From the NCBI RefSeq assembly GCF_009827535.1, contig NZ_WTYN01000003.1, positions 61,001 to 125,000 of the forward strand: DNA of 64,000 nt, in the 5' to 3' direction. Origin of the DNA: Qipengyuania oceanensis (lineage in GTDB: Bacteria > Pseudomonadota > Alphaproteobacteria > Sphingomonadales > Sphingomonadaceae). Under the pieces are notes generated by a model. The model was not told where the DNA came from. It ran no database searches and saw only the letters and a program-made list of their open reading frames with translations. This document shows positions 34,431 through 43,666 of the stretch, in pieces. A program made the position numbers and the translations under genes. Numbering within the stretch: the first letter of the stretch is position 1; each line of letters opens with the position of its first letter.

Positions 34431-35516
34431 TCACTCCGGCATTCCGGCCTTGAGGGCGAATTCGTAAGCGCGGTCGACCAGCGGTGAGACACGGTCGCTG
34501 GCTTCCTTTGCGTGCGCGGAGGAAGCCGTGCCGTCGATCACCCGCTTCTTGATGCCCTGGATGATCCCGGCCAGTCGGAACAGGTTGTACGCGAAGTACC
34601 AGTCCATCGGCGGCACGGGATAGCCGGTGCGCGCGACGTATCGTTCGACCGCTTCGTCCTGCGTCGGGATGCCGAGCGCCTCGAGATCCTTGCCCTGTAT
34701 GCCGGCTCGGTTTTCGGACTCGGTGTGCCAGTTGAGAATGAAGTAGCTGAAATCGGCGATCGGATCGCCCAGCGTCGACAGTTCCCAGTCGAGGACCGCG
34801 ATCACGCGCGGCTCGCTCTTGTGGAAGATCATGTTGTCGAGCCGGTAATCCCCGTGAACGACGCTGCTTTCGTGTTGCGGCGGGATGGTCTGCGGCAACC
34901 ATTCGATCAGCCGCTCCATCTTGGGCATGTGCTCGGTTTCGGACAGCTTGTACTGCTTGGTCCAGCGGCTTATCTGGCGCGCGCAATAGTCGGTCGGCTT
35001 GCCGAAATCGCCGAGGCCGATGTCTTCCGGCTTCTGCAAGTGCATGTCGGCCATGGTGTCGATCATGGCGTTGTACAGCTCGCGCCGGTTCTCGCGCGTG
35101 AATCCCGGCAGCGTGCCGTCCCACAGGTTGCGACCATCGGCGAGGCTCATGACGAAGAACTTCGAGCCGATGACTTCCGGATCCTCGCACAGGCCATAGG
35201 TCTTCGGCACCGGAAAGCCGGTCGGCCCGAGGGCGGCCATCGCCTTGTACTCGCGATCGACCGCATGGGCGCTCGGCAGCAATTTGCCGAACGGCTGGCG
35301 GCGCAGCACGTAGGAGGTCGAGGGCGTGTCGATCCGGTAGGTCGGGTTCGACTGGCCGCCCTTGAACTTCGAATAGCTGAGCGGTCCTTCGTAGCCCTCG
35401 ACGTTTTCCTCGAACCACTTCGTGAGCCGATCGAGATCGAGCGCGTGTTCCTCGGTGACCTCGGTCGTGCCGATCATGTCGGCGTTCGGGTCTTCCACCA
35501 TCGCTTCCTCGGCCAT
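34431..35516 (-). CDS. Aminoglycoside-phosphotransferase-like kinase (ACAD10/APH type)
   Basis: 361 residues. The APH-type catalytic loop is HGDYRLDNMIFH, followed by AVLDWELSTLGDPIADFSYF (the DFG-like DWE). The N-terminal lobe has KGGQSNPTYRIDTPSTSYVL and RRQPFGKLLPSAHAVDREY. In vertebrates an equivalent domain is part of ACAD10, and in bacteria such genes sit beside acyl-CoA dehydrogenases and phosphorylate hydroxyacids. Here it overlaps the ADH gene by one base and follows the ACAD gene, so 4-hydroxyacid activation is likely (inference). Confidence 0.88.
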   Translation of the reverse strand: MAEEAMVEDPNADMIGTTEVTEEHALDLDRLTKWFEENVEGYEGPLSYSKFKGGQSNPTYRIDTPSTSYVLRRQPFGKLLPSAHAVDREYKAMAALGPTGFPVPKTYGLCEDPEVIGSKFFVMSLADGRNLWDGTLPGFTRENRRELYNAMIDTMADMHLQKPEDIGLGDFGKPTDYCARQISRWTKQYKLSETEHMPKMERLIEWLPQTIPPQHESSVVHGDYRLDNMIFHKSEPRVIAVLDWELSTLGDPIADFSYFILNWHTESENRAGIQGKDLEALGIPTQDEAVERYVARTGYPVPPMDWYFAYNLFRLAGIIQGIKKRVIDGTASSAHAKEASDRVSPLVDRAYEFALKAGMPE

Positions 35517-36604
35517 CAGTCGAACACCACCACGCTGCGCGCCGAATGGCCGCCTTCCATCTTCGCGAACCCTTCGTTGATCTTCTCGAGCGGGATGCGC
35601 TCGGCAATGATCGTGTCGAGATCGAGCAAGCCGCGCATGTAAAAATCCACCAGCCGCGGCAGGTCGACGGGGAAGTGGTTCATCCCCATGATCGCGCCCT
35701 GCAGCTTCTTGCCGGAAAGAAGGTCCATCGCGCCGAGCCCGACCTTGCAGTCCAGCGGCATCATGCCGAGGATCGTCGCCGTGCCGCCGCGCCGCAGCGA
35801 CTTGACCGCCAGGTCCGCGCTGGCCTGCCGGCCGACCGCCTCGATCCCGTGATGCACGCCGCCGTTCGAGATCTTGTGGATCTGCTCGACCGCATCGCTC
35901 GCCATGGCATCGACGGCATGGGTCGCGCCCAGGACCATCGCCAGTTCGCGCTTCTCCGCGATCGGGTCGACCGCGATGACCTGGCCGGCGCCGGCAATCT
36001 TGGCGGCATTGATCGCCGCGAGCCCGACCCCGCCGCAGCCGATCACCGCAACGCTTTCGCCTGGAACGACCGAGCAGGCGTTAAAGATCGTCCCCGCGCC
36101 GGTCGTGACCGCACAACCGATGATGGCCGCGCGGTCCAGCGGCATGTCCTTGTCGATCGAGACGCAGGCATGTTCGTGGATCAGCATCTGCTCGCAGAAA
36201 GCGGACAGGTTGAGCATCTGGGCGACCGGCTCGCTGCCGTCCGCTCGCATGATCCGGGGCTTGGCCGTCTGGTCGCGGCGGGTGTCCGCGCCCATGCACA
36301 GCGCCATGCGGCCGGTGACGCAGAACTCGCAGTGGCCGCAGAAGGCACTGAGGCACGAAACGACATGGTCGCCAGGCTTGACCGTCTTCACCTCGGTGCC
36401 GACCGCGCGCACCACGCCCGCCGCCTCGTGGCCGGGAATGGCCGGCATCGGATGCGGGTACGACCCGTTGATGAAATGGAGGTCCGAATGACACAGGCCG
36501 CAGGCCTTGGTGTCGATCAGGACCTCGTGCGGGCCGGGGTCGGCCAGTTCGACCTCACCGATGGTGAGCGAGCCGACCTGTTCCAGAATTGCCGCTTTTG
36601 CCAT
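35516..36604 (-). CDS. Zinc-dependent alcohol dehydrogenase
   Basis: 362 residues. The catalytic zinc site is GLCHSDLHFING with PAIPGHEAAGVV, the structural zinc is in CGHCEFCVTGRMALC, and the NAD-binding Rossmann motif is IGCGGVGLAAINAAKIAG. It belongs to the class-III-like Zn ADH group, oxidising alcohols to aldehydes or ketones. It is between the ACAD and APH genes, overlapping both by one base. Confidence 0.92.
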   Translation of the reverse strand: MAKAAILEQVGSLTIGEVELADPGPHEVLIDTKACGLCHSDLHFINGSYPHPMPAIPGHEAAGVVRAVGTEVKTVKPGDHVVSCLSAFCGHCEFCVTGRMALCMGADTRRDQTAKPRIMRADGSEPVAQMLNLSAFCEQMLIHEHACVSIDKDMPLDRAAIIGCAVTTGAGTIFNACSVVPGESVAVIGCGGVGLAAINAAKIAGAGQVIAVDPIAEKRELAMVLGATHAVDAMASDAVEQIHKISNGGVHHGIEAVGRQASADLAVKSLRRGGTATILGMMPLDCKVGLGAMDLLSGKKLQGAIMGMNHFPVDLPRLVDFYMRGLLDLDTIIAERIPLEKINEGFAKMEGGHSARSVVVFD

Positions 36605-37953
36605 CAGCGCGTCGCTCCCATGTCACCGGAGCTGTAGCTGGCAGCTGCCGCACTGCCCGCGCTCGCCGAATGGGCATTGCCGCCCCGCAGCGCGTTCGAG
36701 CTAGGCCCTTCGTTCGGTGCGTGCTTGGCGAATTCCATCCGCGCGATCGAGCGGGCGTGGACTTCGTCCGGGCCGTCGGCGAGCCGCAGGGTGCGCTGGT
36801 GGGCATAGGCGCTGGCGAGGCCGTAGTCCTCCGACACGCCGCCGCCGCCATGCGCCTGGATCGCATCGTCGATGATCTTGAGGGCCATGTTCGGCGCCTG
36901 GACCTTGATCATCGCGATTTCCTGCTTGGCGTTCTTGTTGCCGACCTTGTCCATCATGTCCGCCGCCTTGAGGCAGAGCAGGCGGGTCATGTCGATATCG
37001 ATGCGGGCACGCGCCACGCGCTCTTCCCAGACCGAGTGCTTGTAGATCGGCTTGCCGAAAGCTTCGCGTTCCTGCAGCCGGCGGCACATCTTCTCCAGCG
37101 CTTCCTCGGCGACGCCGATGGTACGCATGCAGTGGTGGATACGGCCCGGCCCGAGGCGGCCCTGGGCGATCTCGAAACCGCGTCCTTCGCCCAGGATCAC
37201 GTTGGAAACCGGAACGCGCACGTCCTTCAGTTCGACTTCCATGTGACCGTGCGGCGCGTCGTCGTAGCCGAACACGGGCAGGTGGCGCAGCACGTTGACG
37301 CCAGGCGTGTCGATCGGGACAAGCACCTGCGACTGCTGCGCGTGGCGCTGTGCGCTCGTGTCGGTCTTGCCCATCACGATCGCGACCTTGCAGCGCGGAT
37401 CGCCGAGGCCTGACGACCACCACTTGCGGCCGTTGATGACGTATTCGTCGCCGTCGCGCTCGATGCGGGTTTCGATGTTGGTCGCATCGGAACTGGCGGT
37501 GAAGGGCTCGGTCATCAGGAATGCCGAGCGGATCTCGCCGTTCATCAGCGGGGTCAGCCACTCGTCCTTCTGCTCGCGCGTGCCGTAGCGATGGAAGACT
37601 TCCATGTTGCCGGTATCGGGAGCGGAGCAGTTGAAGACTTCGGAAGCGAAGCCGACGCGGCCCATTTCCTCTGCGCACAATGCGTACTCGAGGTTGGTGA
37701 GGCCCGGCCCTTCGAACTCGTAGCTGTCATCGACGTGGTGATGGCCGTCGTTGCGCGGCGGCATGAACAGGTTCCAGATGCCCGCCGACTTGGCCTTCGC
37801 CTTCAGTTCCTCGACCACTGGGATGACTTTCCAGCGGTCGCCTTCGGCTTCCTGCTGGCGGTAGGTCGGGACGGCCGGGCGGACGTGCTGGTCGATGAAA
37901 TCCTTGACGCGGTCGCGCCAGTAGACCTGCCGGTCGGTGGGCTCGAAATCCAT
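36604..37953 (-). CDS. Acyl-CoA dehydrogenase
   Basis: 449 residues. The fold is marked by [40 protein letters not shown] and the C-terminal [18 protein letters not shown] with [13 protein letters not shown]. This resembles the ACAD10/11 clade, which pairs with APH-type kinases for 4-hydroxyacyl-CoA oxidation. The C-terminal 33 residues are an unusual Ser/Ala/Gly tail ending SSGDMGATR. It leads a three-gene minus operon. Confidence 0.92.
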   Translation of the reverse strand: MDFEPTDRQVYWRDRVKDFIDQHVRPAVPTYRQQEAEGDRWKVIPVVEELKAKAKSAGIWNLFMPPRNDGHHHVDDSYEFEGPGLTNLEYALCAEEMGRVGFASEVFNCSAPDTGNMEVFHRYGTREQKDEWLTPLMNGEIRSAFLMTEPFTASSDATNIETRIERDGDEYVINGRKWWSSGLGDPRCKVAIVMGKTDTSAQRHAQQSQVLVPIDTPGVNVLRHLPVFGYDDAPHGHMEVELKDVRVPVSNVILGEGRGFEIAQGRLGPGRIHHCMRTIGVAEEALEKMCRRLQEREAFGKPIYKHSVWEERVARARIDIDMTRLLCLKAADMMDKVGNKNAKQEIAMIKVQAPNMALKIIDDAIQAHGGGGVSEDYGLASAYAHQRTLRLADGPDEVHARSIARMEFAKHAPNEGPSSNALRGGNAHSASAGSAAAASYSSGDMGATR

Positions 37954-38031
37954 GGTAGTTCCTCTCTCTCGTCGAATCCGTGTGCGAAATGAAACTGGCA
38001 GAGCCTGCAGGCTGCGCCAAGCGAAGAATAA

Positions 38032-39468
38032 TTAGGGTGGGGTCAAACTCGCATCGACATCCGCCCTGGCAGCCCGGTCGAGAGCGGCAAGGCGCGCCTC
38101 GTGCTGGGCACGATCGATTGGGAAGCGACCCAGCCAGTAAGCCGCGATCAGCGCGAGCAGTATGGAAATCCCGCCATAGAGCAGGATTATGCGCAGGATC
38201 ACGTCGCCATCGACCTCGCCCGGGCGGGAGTTGGCCGGCAGGCCGGCGATGCTGATGATCTGCCCGGTTATCAGGATGCCCGCGCCGGTCGCGCATTTCT
38301 GGACGAACCAGTTGCCCGAGTAGAAGCTGCCTTCGGCACGCCGGCCCGAGCGTTCCTCGAAAGCCTCGACGATCTCGGCGATCATCGAACTGGCCGATAT
38401 CATCATGACGATGCCGAACATGTTGCCGAACAGCAGGAAGCCGTAGAACATGGCGTGCGAGCGCAGCGTTCCGGGCGTTGGCCAGGTGCCGAGCGCGAAC
38501 AGGGCATAGGGCATGAGGCCGATCACCAGCGCGGCAATCGCGCCGATTGCGGCGGTCCGCGGCTTGCCCCAGCGGCGATGCATCGGTCCGACCACCACGA
38601 ACATCAGTACCACCGACAGAAACAGGACGATCGGATAGGCCGTCAGCGCCGCCTGGTCGAATTGCCAGACGAACAGGTTGACGTAATTGGAGATCGAGAA
38701 GGTCATTCCCTGGCTGACATAGGCAGCGAGGCCTCCGGCGGCGAAGATCAGGAAGGCCTTCTCCGAGAAAGCCTCGCGAATTTCGGAAAAGGCGTTGCGG
38801 ATGCCGAACGGGGCGGGGCGATGCGCAGGCAGATGGGCGACCAGCCGGTGCTGGCCGATTGCGGATCCGACGACAGACAGAAATATCAGCGCGGCACCGA
38901 AGATGCCGAACAGGCTGTACCCACCCGGCTGCAGCATCCCGTCCTGGCCGGGCATGAAGACGGTGTAGGCCAGCAGCATCATGATGACGCCGCCGATCCA
39001 GCCGAACAGGTAGCGGTAGCGGAACAGCGTCGTGCGCTCGTCGTAATCCGCGGTGATCTCGGGCACCAGACTGACCGAAGGCACCTCGCAGGCCGAGAGC
39101 AGCACGCGCACGACGATCGCGATCACCAGCAATTCGAGAAAAGTCGGCGTGCCGTCGATCGCGGGGTTCCACAAAACCGCCCATGCGAGCGCCAGCGGCA
39201 AAGCAGCGGCATAGAGCCACGGCAACCGGCGGCCCCACCGGGTGTAGGTCCGGTCGGACAGATAACCGAGCATTGGGTCGACGAAGGCATCGACCAGCAG
39301 CGCGGCGCCCAGCGCCAGGCTCACCATCCCGGCATCCATGCCGAGGACCTGGTTGTAGAAGATCAGCAGGAAGAAACTGAAACCCGAATCTTTCACGCCG
39401 AAGGCCACGGCGCCAAAGCCGTGGACGATCTTCAGGCGCTGGGACAGTGGCCCGGTAGTGAAACTCAC
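38032..39468 (-). CDS. MFS/GPH-type transporter
   Basis: 478 residues, about 12 membrane helices. It shows the glycoside-pentoside-hexuronide:cation symporter pattern: FGAVAFGVKDSGFSFFLLIF, LLVDAFVDPMLGYLSDRTYTRWGRRLPWL (the D-P-x-x-G..SD..TRxGRR signature). The substrate is probably the growth substrate of this cluster rather than a sugar, given the neighbours (inference). It overlaps the SDR gene by 4 bp. Confidence 0.88.
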   Translation of the reverse strand: MSFTTGPLSQRLKIVHGFGAVAFGVKDSGFSFFLLIFYNQVLGMDAGMVSLALGAALLVDAFVDPMLGYLSDRTYTRWGRRLPWLYAAALPLALAWAVLWNPAIDGTPTFLELLVIAIVVRVLLSACEVPSVSLVPEITADYDERTTLFRYRYLFGWIGGVIMMLLAYTVFMPGQDGMLQPGGYSLFGIFGAALIFLSVVGSAIGQHRLVAHLPAHRPAPFGIRNAFSEIREAFSEKAFLIFAAGGLAAYVSQGMTFSISNYVNLFVWQFDQAALTAYPIVLFLSVVLMFVVVGPMHRRWGKPRTAAIGAIAALVIGLMPYALFALGTWPTPGTLRSHAMFYGFLLFGNMFGIVMMISASSMIAEIVEAFEERSGRRAEGSFYSGNWFVQKCATGAGILITGQIISIAGLPANSRPGEVDGDVILRIILLYGGISILLALIAAYWLGRFPIDRAQHEARLAALDRAARADVDASLTPP

Positions 39469-40343
39469 GCCTCGCCGGCTTCCTGCGCCTGCTTGTACTG
39501 CTGTTCGATCGCCTCGAGTGCCGAATACACGCCCGGCTCCTCGTCGTCCCAGCTATGCCGCGGGCCGATGGTCAGCCCGCCGTCGACCAGCAACGAGGTG
39601 CCGTTGACGAAGCTGCCCGCATCGCTCGCGAGATAGGCCGCCGCTTCGGCGATATCGATCGGCATCCCCTTGCGACGCACCGGCTGGGCGTTGGACGACA
39701 TCTGCGCGATCGCCGCCTTGGCCTGTTCCTTCAACTCGTCGGGGATTCCGAGCGAACTGGTGAAGATGTTGGTGTTGATGAAGCCGGGCTGGATCGCATT
39801 CACGCGGATCGAGTGCTTCGCCAGGTCTGCGGCGGCGGACTTGGTCAGGTGCAGTACCGCACCCTTGGCCACCGCGTAGGCGCTCGGCGAATAGCCCGGG
39901 CCGCAGGCGGCAACGCTGGCGGTGTTGACGATCGAGGCATTGGGGCGCCCCTTCATGTGCGGCACGGCATAGCGGATGCCGAAAGCGACCGAGCGCAGGA
40001 GCAGGTCCATCGTCCGGTCCCAGTCCTCGGGCTCGATCTCGTCCATCCCGGCGCGCGCACCCCCGGCTCCGGCGTTGTTGAAGACGGTGTCGATCCCGCC
40101 GGTTTCGGATGCCGCGCGGTCCATCAGCGCCTTGATGTCGGCCGTGCTGCAGACGTCGCATTTCTGGAAGCGGATCTTGCCCTCACTCTCGTCGGCGAGC
40201 GCCGTACCGCCGTTTTCGTCGATGTCGGCGGCGTAGACGATCGCGCCTTCGCGCGCGAACAGCCGCGCTGCCTCCGCGCCGATGCCCGAAGCCGCCCCGG
40301 TAACCACAACCGTCTTGCCTGCGAATCGCTGTTGCTGCGCCAT
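39465..40343 (-). CDS. SDR family oxidoreductase
   Basis: 292 residues from the ATG at 40343. The cofactor motif is TGAASGIGAEAARLF, with NNAG (NNAGAGGARAG) and catalytic Ser, Tyr and Lys in NTASVAACGPGYSPSAYAVAK. It has a C-terminal extension (YSALEAIEQQYKQAQEAGEA). It begins the leftward part of the divergent catabolic cluster and overlaps the transporter gene. Confidence 0.93.
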   Translation of the reverse strand: MAQQQRFAGKTVVVTGAASGIGAEAARLFAREGAIVYAADIDENGGTALADESEGKIRFQKCDVCSTADIKALMDRAASETGGIDTVFNNAGAGGARAGMDEIEPEDWDRTMDLLLRSVAFGIRYAVPHMKGRPNASIVNTASVAACGPGYSPSAYAVAKGAVLHLTKSAAADLAKHSIRVNAIQPGFINTNIFTSSLGIPDELKEQAKAAIAQMSSNAQPVRRKGMPIDIAEAAAYLASDAGSFVNGTSLLVDGGLTIGPRHSWDDEEPGVYSALEAIEQQYKQAQEAGEA

Positions 40344-40407
40344 CTCTTCTCTCCCTCTCGCGGGCCAGCTTAAGCGCGACCGGCGACCCGTCAACGCGTA
40401 TCGGACT

Positions 40408-40431
40408 GACGTTACGGAATGGCGGAACGTC
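40408..40431. promoter_or_regulatory. Candidate operator in the divergent catabolic intergenic region
   Basis: GACGTT (40408-40413) and AACGTC (40426-40431) are an inverted repeat around 12 bp. GCGGAACG occurs at 40422-40429 and again at 40444-40451, in direct orientation 22 bp apart. The region separates the leftward SDR operon from the rightward ACAD operon and probably holds both promoters. No regulator gene is present in the cluster. Confidence 0.4.
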
Positions 40432-40513
40432 GTTCTGCGTCTTGCGGAACGGCTTCGAATCGCCCTAACGTGTGCGTAAACATACCGCTGTTTTGAAAAG
40501 AGAGGATCCAGCT

Positions 40514-41698
40514 ATGTCCGAACAGGATTTGGACGCCTTCCGCGCCGAGACGCGCGAATGGCTCGAAGCGAACTGCCCCCCCGAAATGCGCGAACCCGTC
40601 CGCGACGAGGACGACATCTACTGGGGCGGCCGCAAGGCGACCTTTAAGAGCGATGCGCAGAAGGCCTGGTTCGAAGCCTGCCGCGACAAGGGCTACACCG
40701 TGCCCGCATGGCCGAAGGAATACGGCGGCGCCGGCCTGAGCCCCGCAGAGGCCAAGGTGCTGCGCGAGGAAATGGCGCGCATCGATGCACGTCCGCCGCT
40801 TTCGAGCTTCGGCATCTGGATGCTCGGCCCGGCGCTGCTGCACTTCGGCACCGAGGAGCAGAAGAAGCACTTCCTCAACGAGATCGCGCGCGGTGAAATC
40901 CGCTGGTGCCAGGGATACTCGGAGCCGGGCAGCGGCTCCGATCTTGTGTCGCTGCAGACCTATGGCGAGGACAAGGGCGACCACTGGATCGTCAACGGCC
41001 AGAAGATCTGGACCAGCTACGCAGACAAGGCCGACTGGATCTTCTGCCTCGTGCGCACCGACAAGGGCGACAAGTATCGTGGCATCACCTTCATGCTCTT
41101 CGACATGGAAAATGCCGGCGTCACCACCAAGCCGATTCTGCTAATCAGCGGCAACTCGCCCTTCTGCGAGACCTTCTTCGACGACGTGAAGGTACCCAAG
41201 AGCTACGGCGAGAACATTCCCGGCTACGTCGGCGAGATCAACCGCGGCTGGGATGTCGCCAAGTACCTGCTCGGCCACGAACGCGAGATGATCTCGGCGA
41301 CCGGTGGCGGTGATCGGGCGACCTCGCTCGGCGCGGCGATGAAGCGTTCGGGCGATCTCGACCCGGTCCTGCGCGGCCAGATGGCGATGTTCGATGTCGA
41401 TGCACTCGCCTTCACCGCGATGAGCGAAAAGTTCCTCGACGAGGTCAAGGTCGGCAAGGCGCATCCCGCCCAGCCGAACATGATGAAATACGCCGGCACC
41501 GAGCTGAACAAGCAGCGCCACGAGTTGATGATGTCGGCGGGCGGCTCACGTTCGCTCGAATGGGACAGCGAGGAGACCGGTGGCGGCAAGCCGTCGCGCA
41601 ACTGGCTGAGGACCAAGGCCAACTCGATCGAAGGCGGGACGAGCGAAGTCATGCTCAACGTCATTTCCAAACGCATTCTCGACCTGCCGGGAGCCTGA
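40514..41698 (+). CDS. Acyl-CoA dehydrogenase
   Basis: 394 residues from the ATG at 40514, preceded by AGAGAGG. Landmarks are WPKEYGGAGLSPAEAKVL, IRWCQGYSEPGSGSDLVSLQ, QKIWTSYADKADWIFCLVRT and the C-terminal NSIEGGTSEVMLNVISKRIL. It forms an adjacent pair with the next ACAD, as seen for heteromeric ACADs acting on steroid or bulky side-chain CoAs. It leads the rightward operon. A longer upstream frame to 40472 is rejected. Confidence 0.92.
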   Translation: MSEQDLDAFRAETREWLEANCPPEMREPVRDEDDIYWGGRKATFKSDAQKAWFEACRDKGYTVPAWPKEYGGAGLSPAEAKVLREEMARIDARPPLSSFGIWMLGPALLHFGTEEQKKHFLNEIARGEIRWCQGYSEPGSGSDLVSLQTYGEDKGDHWIVNGQKIWTSYADKADWIFCLVRTDKGDKYRGITFMLFDMENAGVTTKPILLISGNSPFCETFFDDVKVPKSYGENIPGYVGEINRGWDVAKYLLGHEREMISATGGGDRATSLGAAMKRSGDLDPVLRGQMAMFDVDALAFTAMSEKFLDEVKVGKAHPAQPNMMKYAGTELNKQRHELMMSAGGSRSLEWDSEETGGGKPSRNWLRTKANSIEGGTSEVMLNVISKRILDLPGA

Positions 41699-41702
41699 TC
41701 CG

Positions 41703-42842
41703 ATGCCTCTGTATTACGACGACGACCAGACGATGCTGGCCGACACCGTCACCGGCTTCATGGCCGAAGAAGGTGCCATCGCGAAGCAGCTGCGCCACTG
41801 GCGCGACACCGATTGCAAGGACGGGTTCGGGCACGAATTGTGGAAGCAGTTCGCCGAGATGGGCCTGACCGGAATGCTCGTCTCCGAAGCGGACGGCGGG
41901 CTCGGGATGGGCCATGTCGAAAGCGCGATCGTGCTCGAGGAAATCGGCCGTAACCTGACGCCTTCGCCGTTCCTGTCGAGCTCGGTGCTCGCCGCAGCGG
42001 CGCTTGCCGATGCCAGCGACGACTTGCGCGGTCGGTATCTGCCAGGCCTCGTTTCGGGCGACCATGTCTACGCGGTCGCGATCGACGAAGGTCCCAAGCA
42101 CCGCCCCGAGAGCATCGCGACGAAGGCGGAGAAGTCGGGTAATGGCTTCAAGCTGAGCGGGCAGAAGGATTTCGTCCTCCACGGTGCCAGCGCCGATATG
42201 CTGGTCGTCGCCGCACGTACCAGCGGCTCTGATGGCGATGCGGACGGGATCACCCTGTTCGCAGTGCCCAGGGATGCGGCCAACATGAGCCACGAAACGG
42301 TCCGGCTGGTCGACAGCTCGATGGCGACGCACACCAAGTTCGACGGGGTCGGACTCGATGGCGATGCCGTGATCGGCGAGGTCGATGGCGGTCGCGAAAC
42401 GCTGAACAAGATGCTGCGGGCCGGGCGCGTCGGCGCTGCGGCCGAAGGCGTGGGCGTGGCGCGCGGGGCGATGGACATGACCGTCACCTACCTCAAGGAG
42501 CGCAAGCAGTTCGGCCGGCTGATCGGCGAATTTCAGGCGCTGCAGCACCGCGCCGCGCATCTCTATTCCGAAGTCGAGATCGCCCGCGCGGTCACGATCA
42601 AGGCGGCGCAATTGCTCGACGCGGGCAGCGACCAGGCGGACCTGATGGCCTCTGTCGCGAAGGCCAAGGTCGCCAAGGCCGCCGGTCTCGCGGTGCGCGA
42701 AGGCGTGCAGATGCACGGCGGCATCGGGATGACCGACGAATACGACATCGGGCTGTTCATGAAGCGCGAGCGTGCGCTGCAGGAATTCCTCGGCGACCAG
42801 TACTACCACGCCAACCGCGTGGCCGAGATGAGCGGATACTGA
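41703..42842 (+). CDS. Acyl-CoA dehydrogenase
   Basis: 379 residues, 4 bp after the first ACAD. It shows GLTGMLVSEADGGLGMGHVE, LSGQKDFVLHGASADMLVVA, ERKQFGRLIGEFQALQHRAA and VQMHGGIGMTDEYDIGLFMK. The short N-terminal part and the paired arrangement resemble the second subunit of alpha2beta2-type ACADs. The substrate is unknown. Confidence 0.9.
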   Translation: MPLYYDDDQTMLADTVTGFMAEEGAIAKQLRHWRDTDCKDGFGHELWKQFAEMGLTGMLVSEADGGLGMGHVESAIVLEEIGRNLTPSPFLSSSVLAAAALADASDDLRGRYLPGLVSGDHVYAVAIDEGPKHRPESIATKAEKSGNGFKLSGQKDFVLHGASADMLVVAARTSGSDGDADGITLFAVPRDAANMSHETVRLVDSSMATHTKFDGVGLDGDAVIGEVDGGRETLNKMLRAGRVGAAAEGVGVARGAMDMTVTYLKERKQFGRLIGEFQALQHRAAHLYSEVEIARAVTIKAAQLLDAGSDQADLMASVAKAKVAKAAGLAVREGVQMHGGIGMTDEYDIGLFMKRERALQEFLGDQYYHANRVAEMSGY

Positions 42843-42855
42843 GGGGAGACATCCG

Positions 42856-43665
42856 ATGATGAACATGCAGGAGCTGTTCGGGCTCGACGGCAAGATCGCG
42901 CTCGTCACCGGCGGCAGCCGCGGGATCGGCAAGATGATCGTGGAAGGCCTGCTCGAAGCAGGCTGCGCCAAGGTCTACATCGTCGCTCGCAAGAAGGAGC
43001 AGGTCGACGAGACCAGTGCCGAGCTCGGCGACAAGGTCATCGGCCTGGTCGGCGACCTCAGCCAGATGGACGGGATCCAGGCGCTGGCCGACGAGATCGC
43101 CGCCAGGGAAGACAAGCTGGACCTGCTGGTCAACAATGCAGGCGCCGCCTGGGGCGAGGACTTCGAGGAATTCAGCGAAGCCGGCTGGCATCGCACGGTC
43201 GACCTCAATCTCAAGACGCCGTTCTTCCTCACGCAGAAGCTGCATGGGCTGCTCAAGGCGGCGGCAACGCCCGAGCGCCCGGCCAAGGTGCTGATGATCG
43301 CCTCGATCGACGGGATGAAGACTAACCCGTGGGAAACCTATCCCTACCAGGCGTCCAAGGCGGGGCTCATCCACCTGACGCGCAGGATAGCTGCCCGCCT
43401 GATCCGCGACAACATCGTCGTCAACGGCATCGGACCGGGCGCTTTCCCGAGCATGATGAACCGCGCGGCGCGCGACAATCCCGATGCCTCGGCGCGTGGC
43501 ATTCCTTCGCGTCGCATCGGCGTGACCGAGGACATGGCCGCAGGCGCGATCTACCTGCTCAGCCGGGCAGGCGATTATGTCGTGGGTACGACGATCCCGA
43601 TCGATGGCGGCGTAGTGAACGCCAATATCGGCGCGGGCAATTTCGTCGATCCGTCGGGCGAGTGA
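42856..43665 (+). CDS. SDR family oxidoreductase
   Basis: 269 residues. The motifs are VTGGSRGIGKMIVEGLLEAG, NNAGAAWGEDF, and catalytic Ser, Tyr and Lys in SIDGMKTNPWETYPYQASKAG. The end YVVGTTIPIDGGVVNANIGA is typical. It is fourteen bases after the second ACAD. It could serve as a 3-hydroxyacyl-CoA or hydroxysteroid dehydrogenase in this cluster (inference). Confidence 0.92.
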   Translation: MMNMQELFGLDGKIALVTGGSRGIGKMIVEGLLEAGCAKVYIVARKKEQVDETSAELGDKVIGLVGDLSQMDGIQALADEIAAREDKLDLLVNNAGAAWGEDFEEFSEAGWHRTVDLNLKTPFFLTQKLHGLLKAAATPERPAKVLMIASIDGMKTNPWETYPYQASKAGLIHLTRRIAARLIRDNIVVNGIGPGAFPSMMNRAARDNPDASARGIPSRRIGVTEDMAAGAIYLLSRAGDYVVGTTIPIDGGVVNANIGAGNFVDPSGE

Positions 43666-43666
43666 C

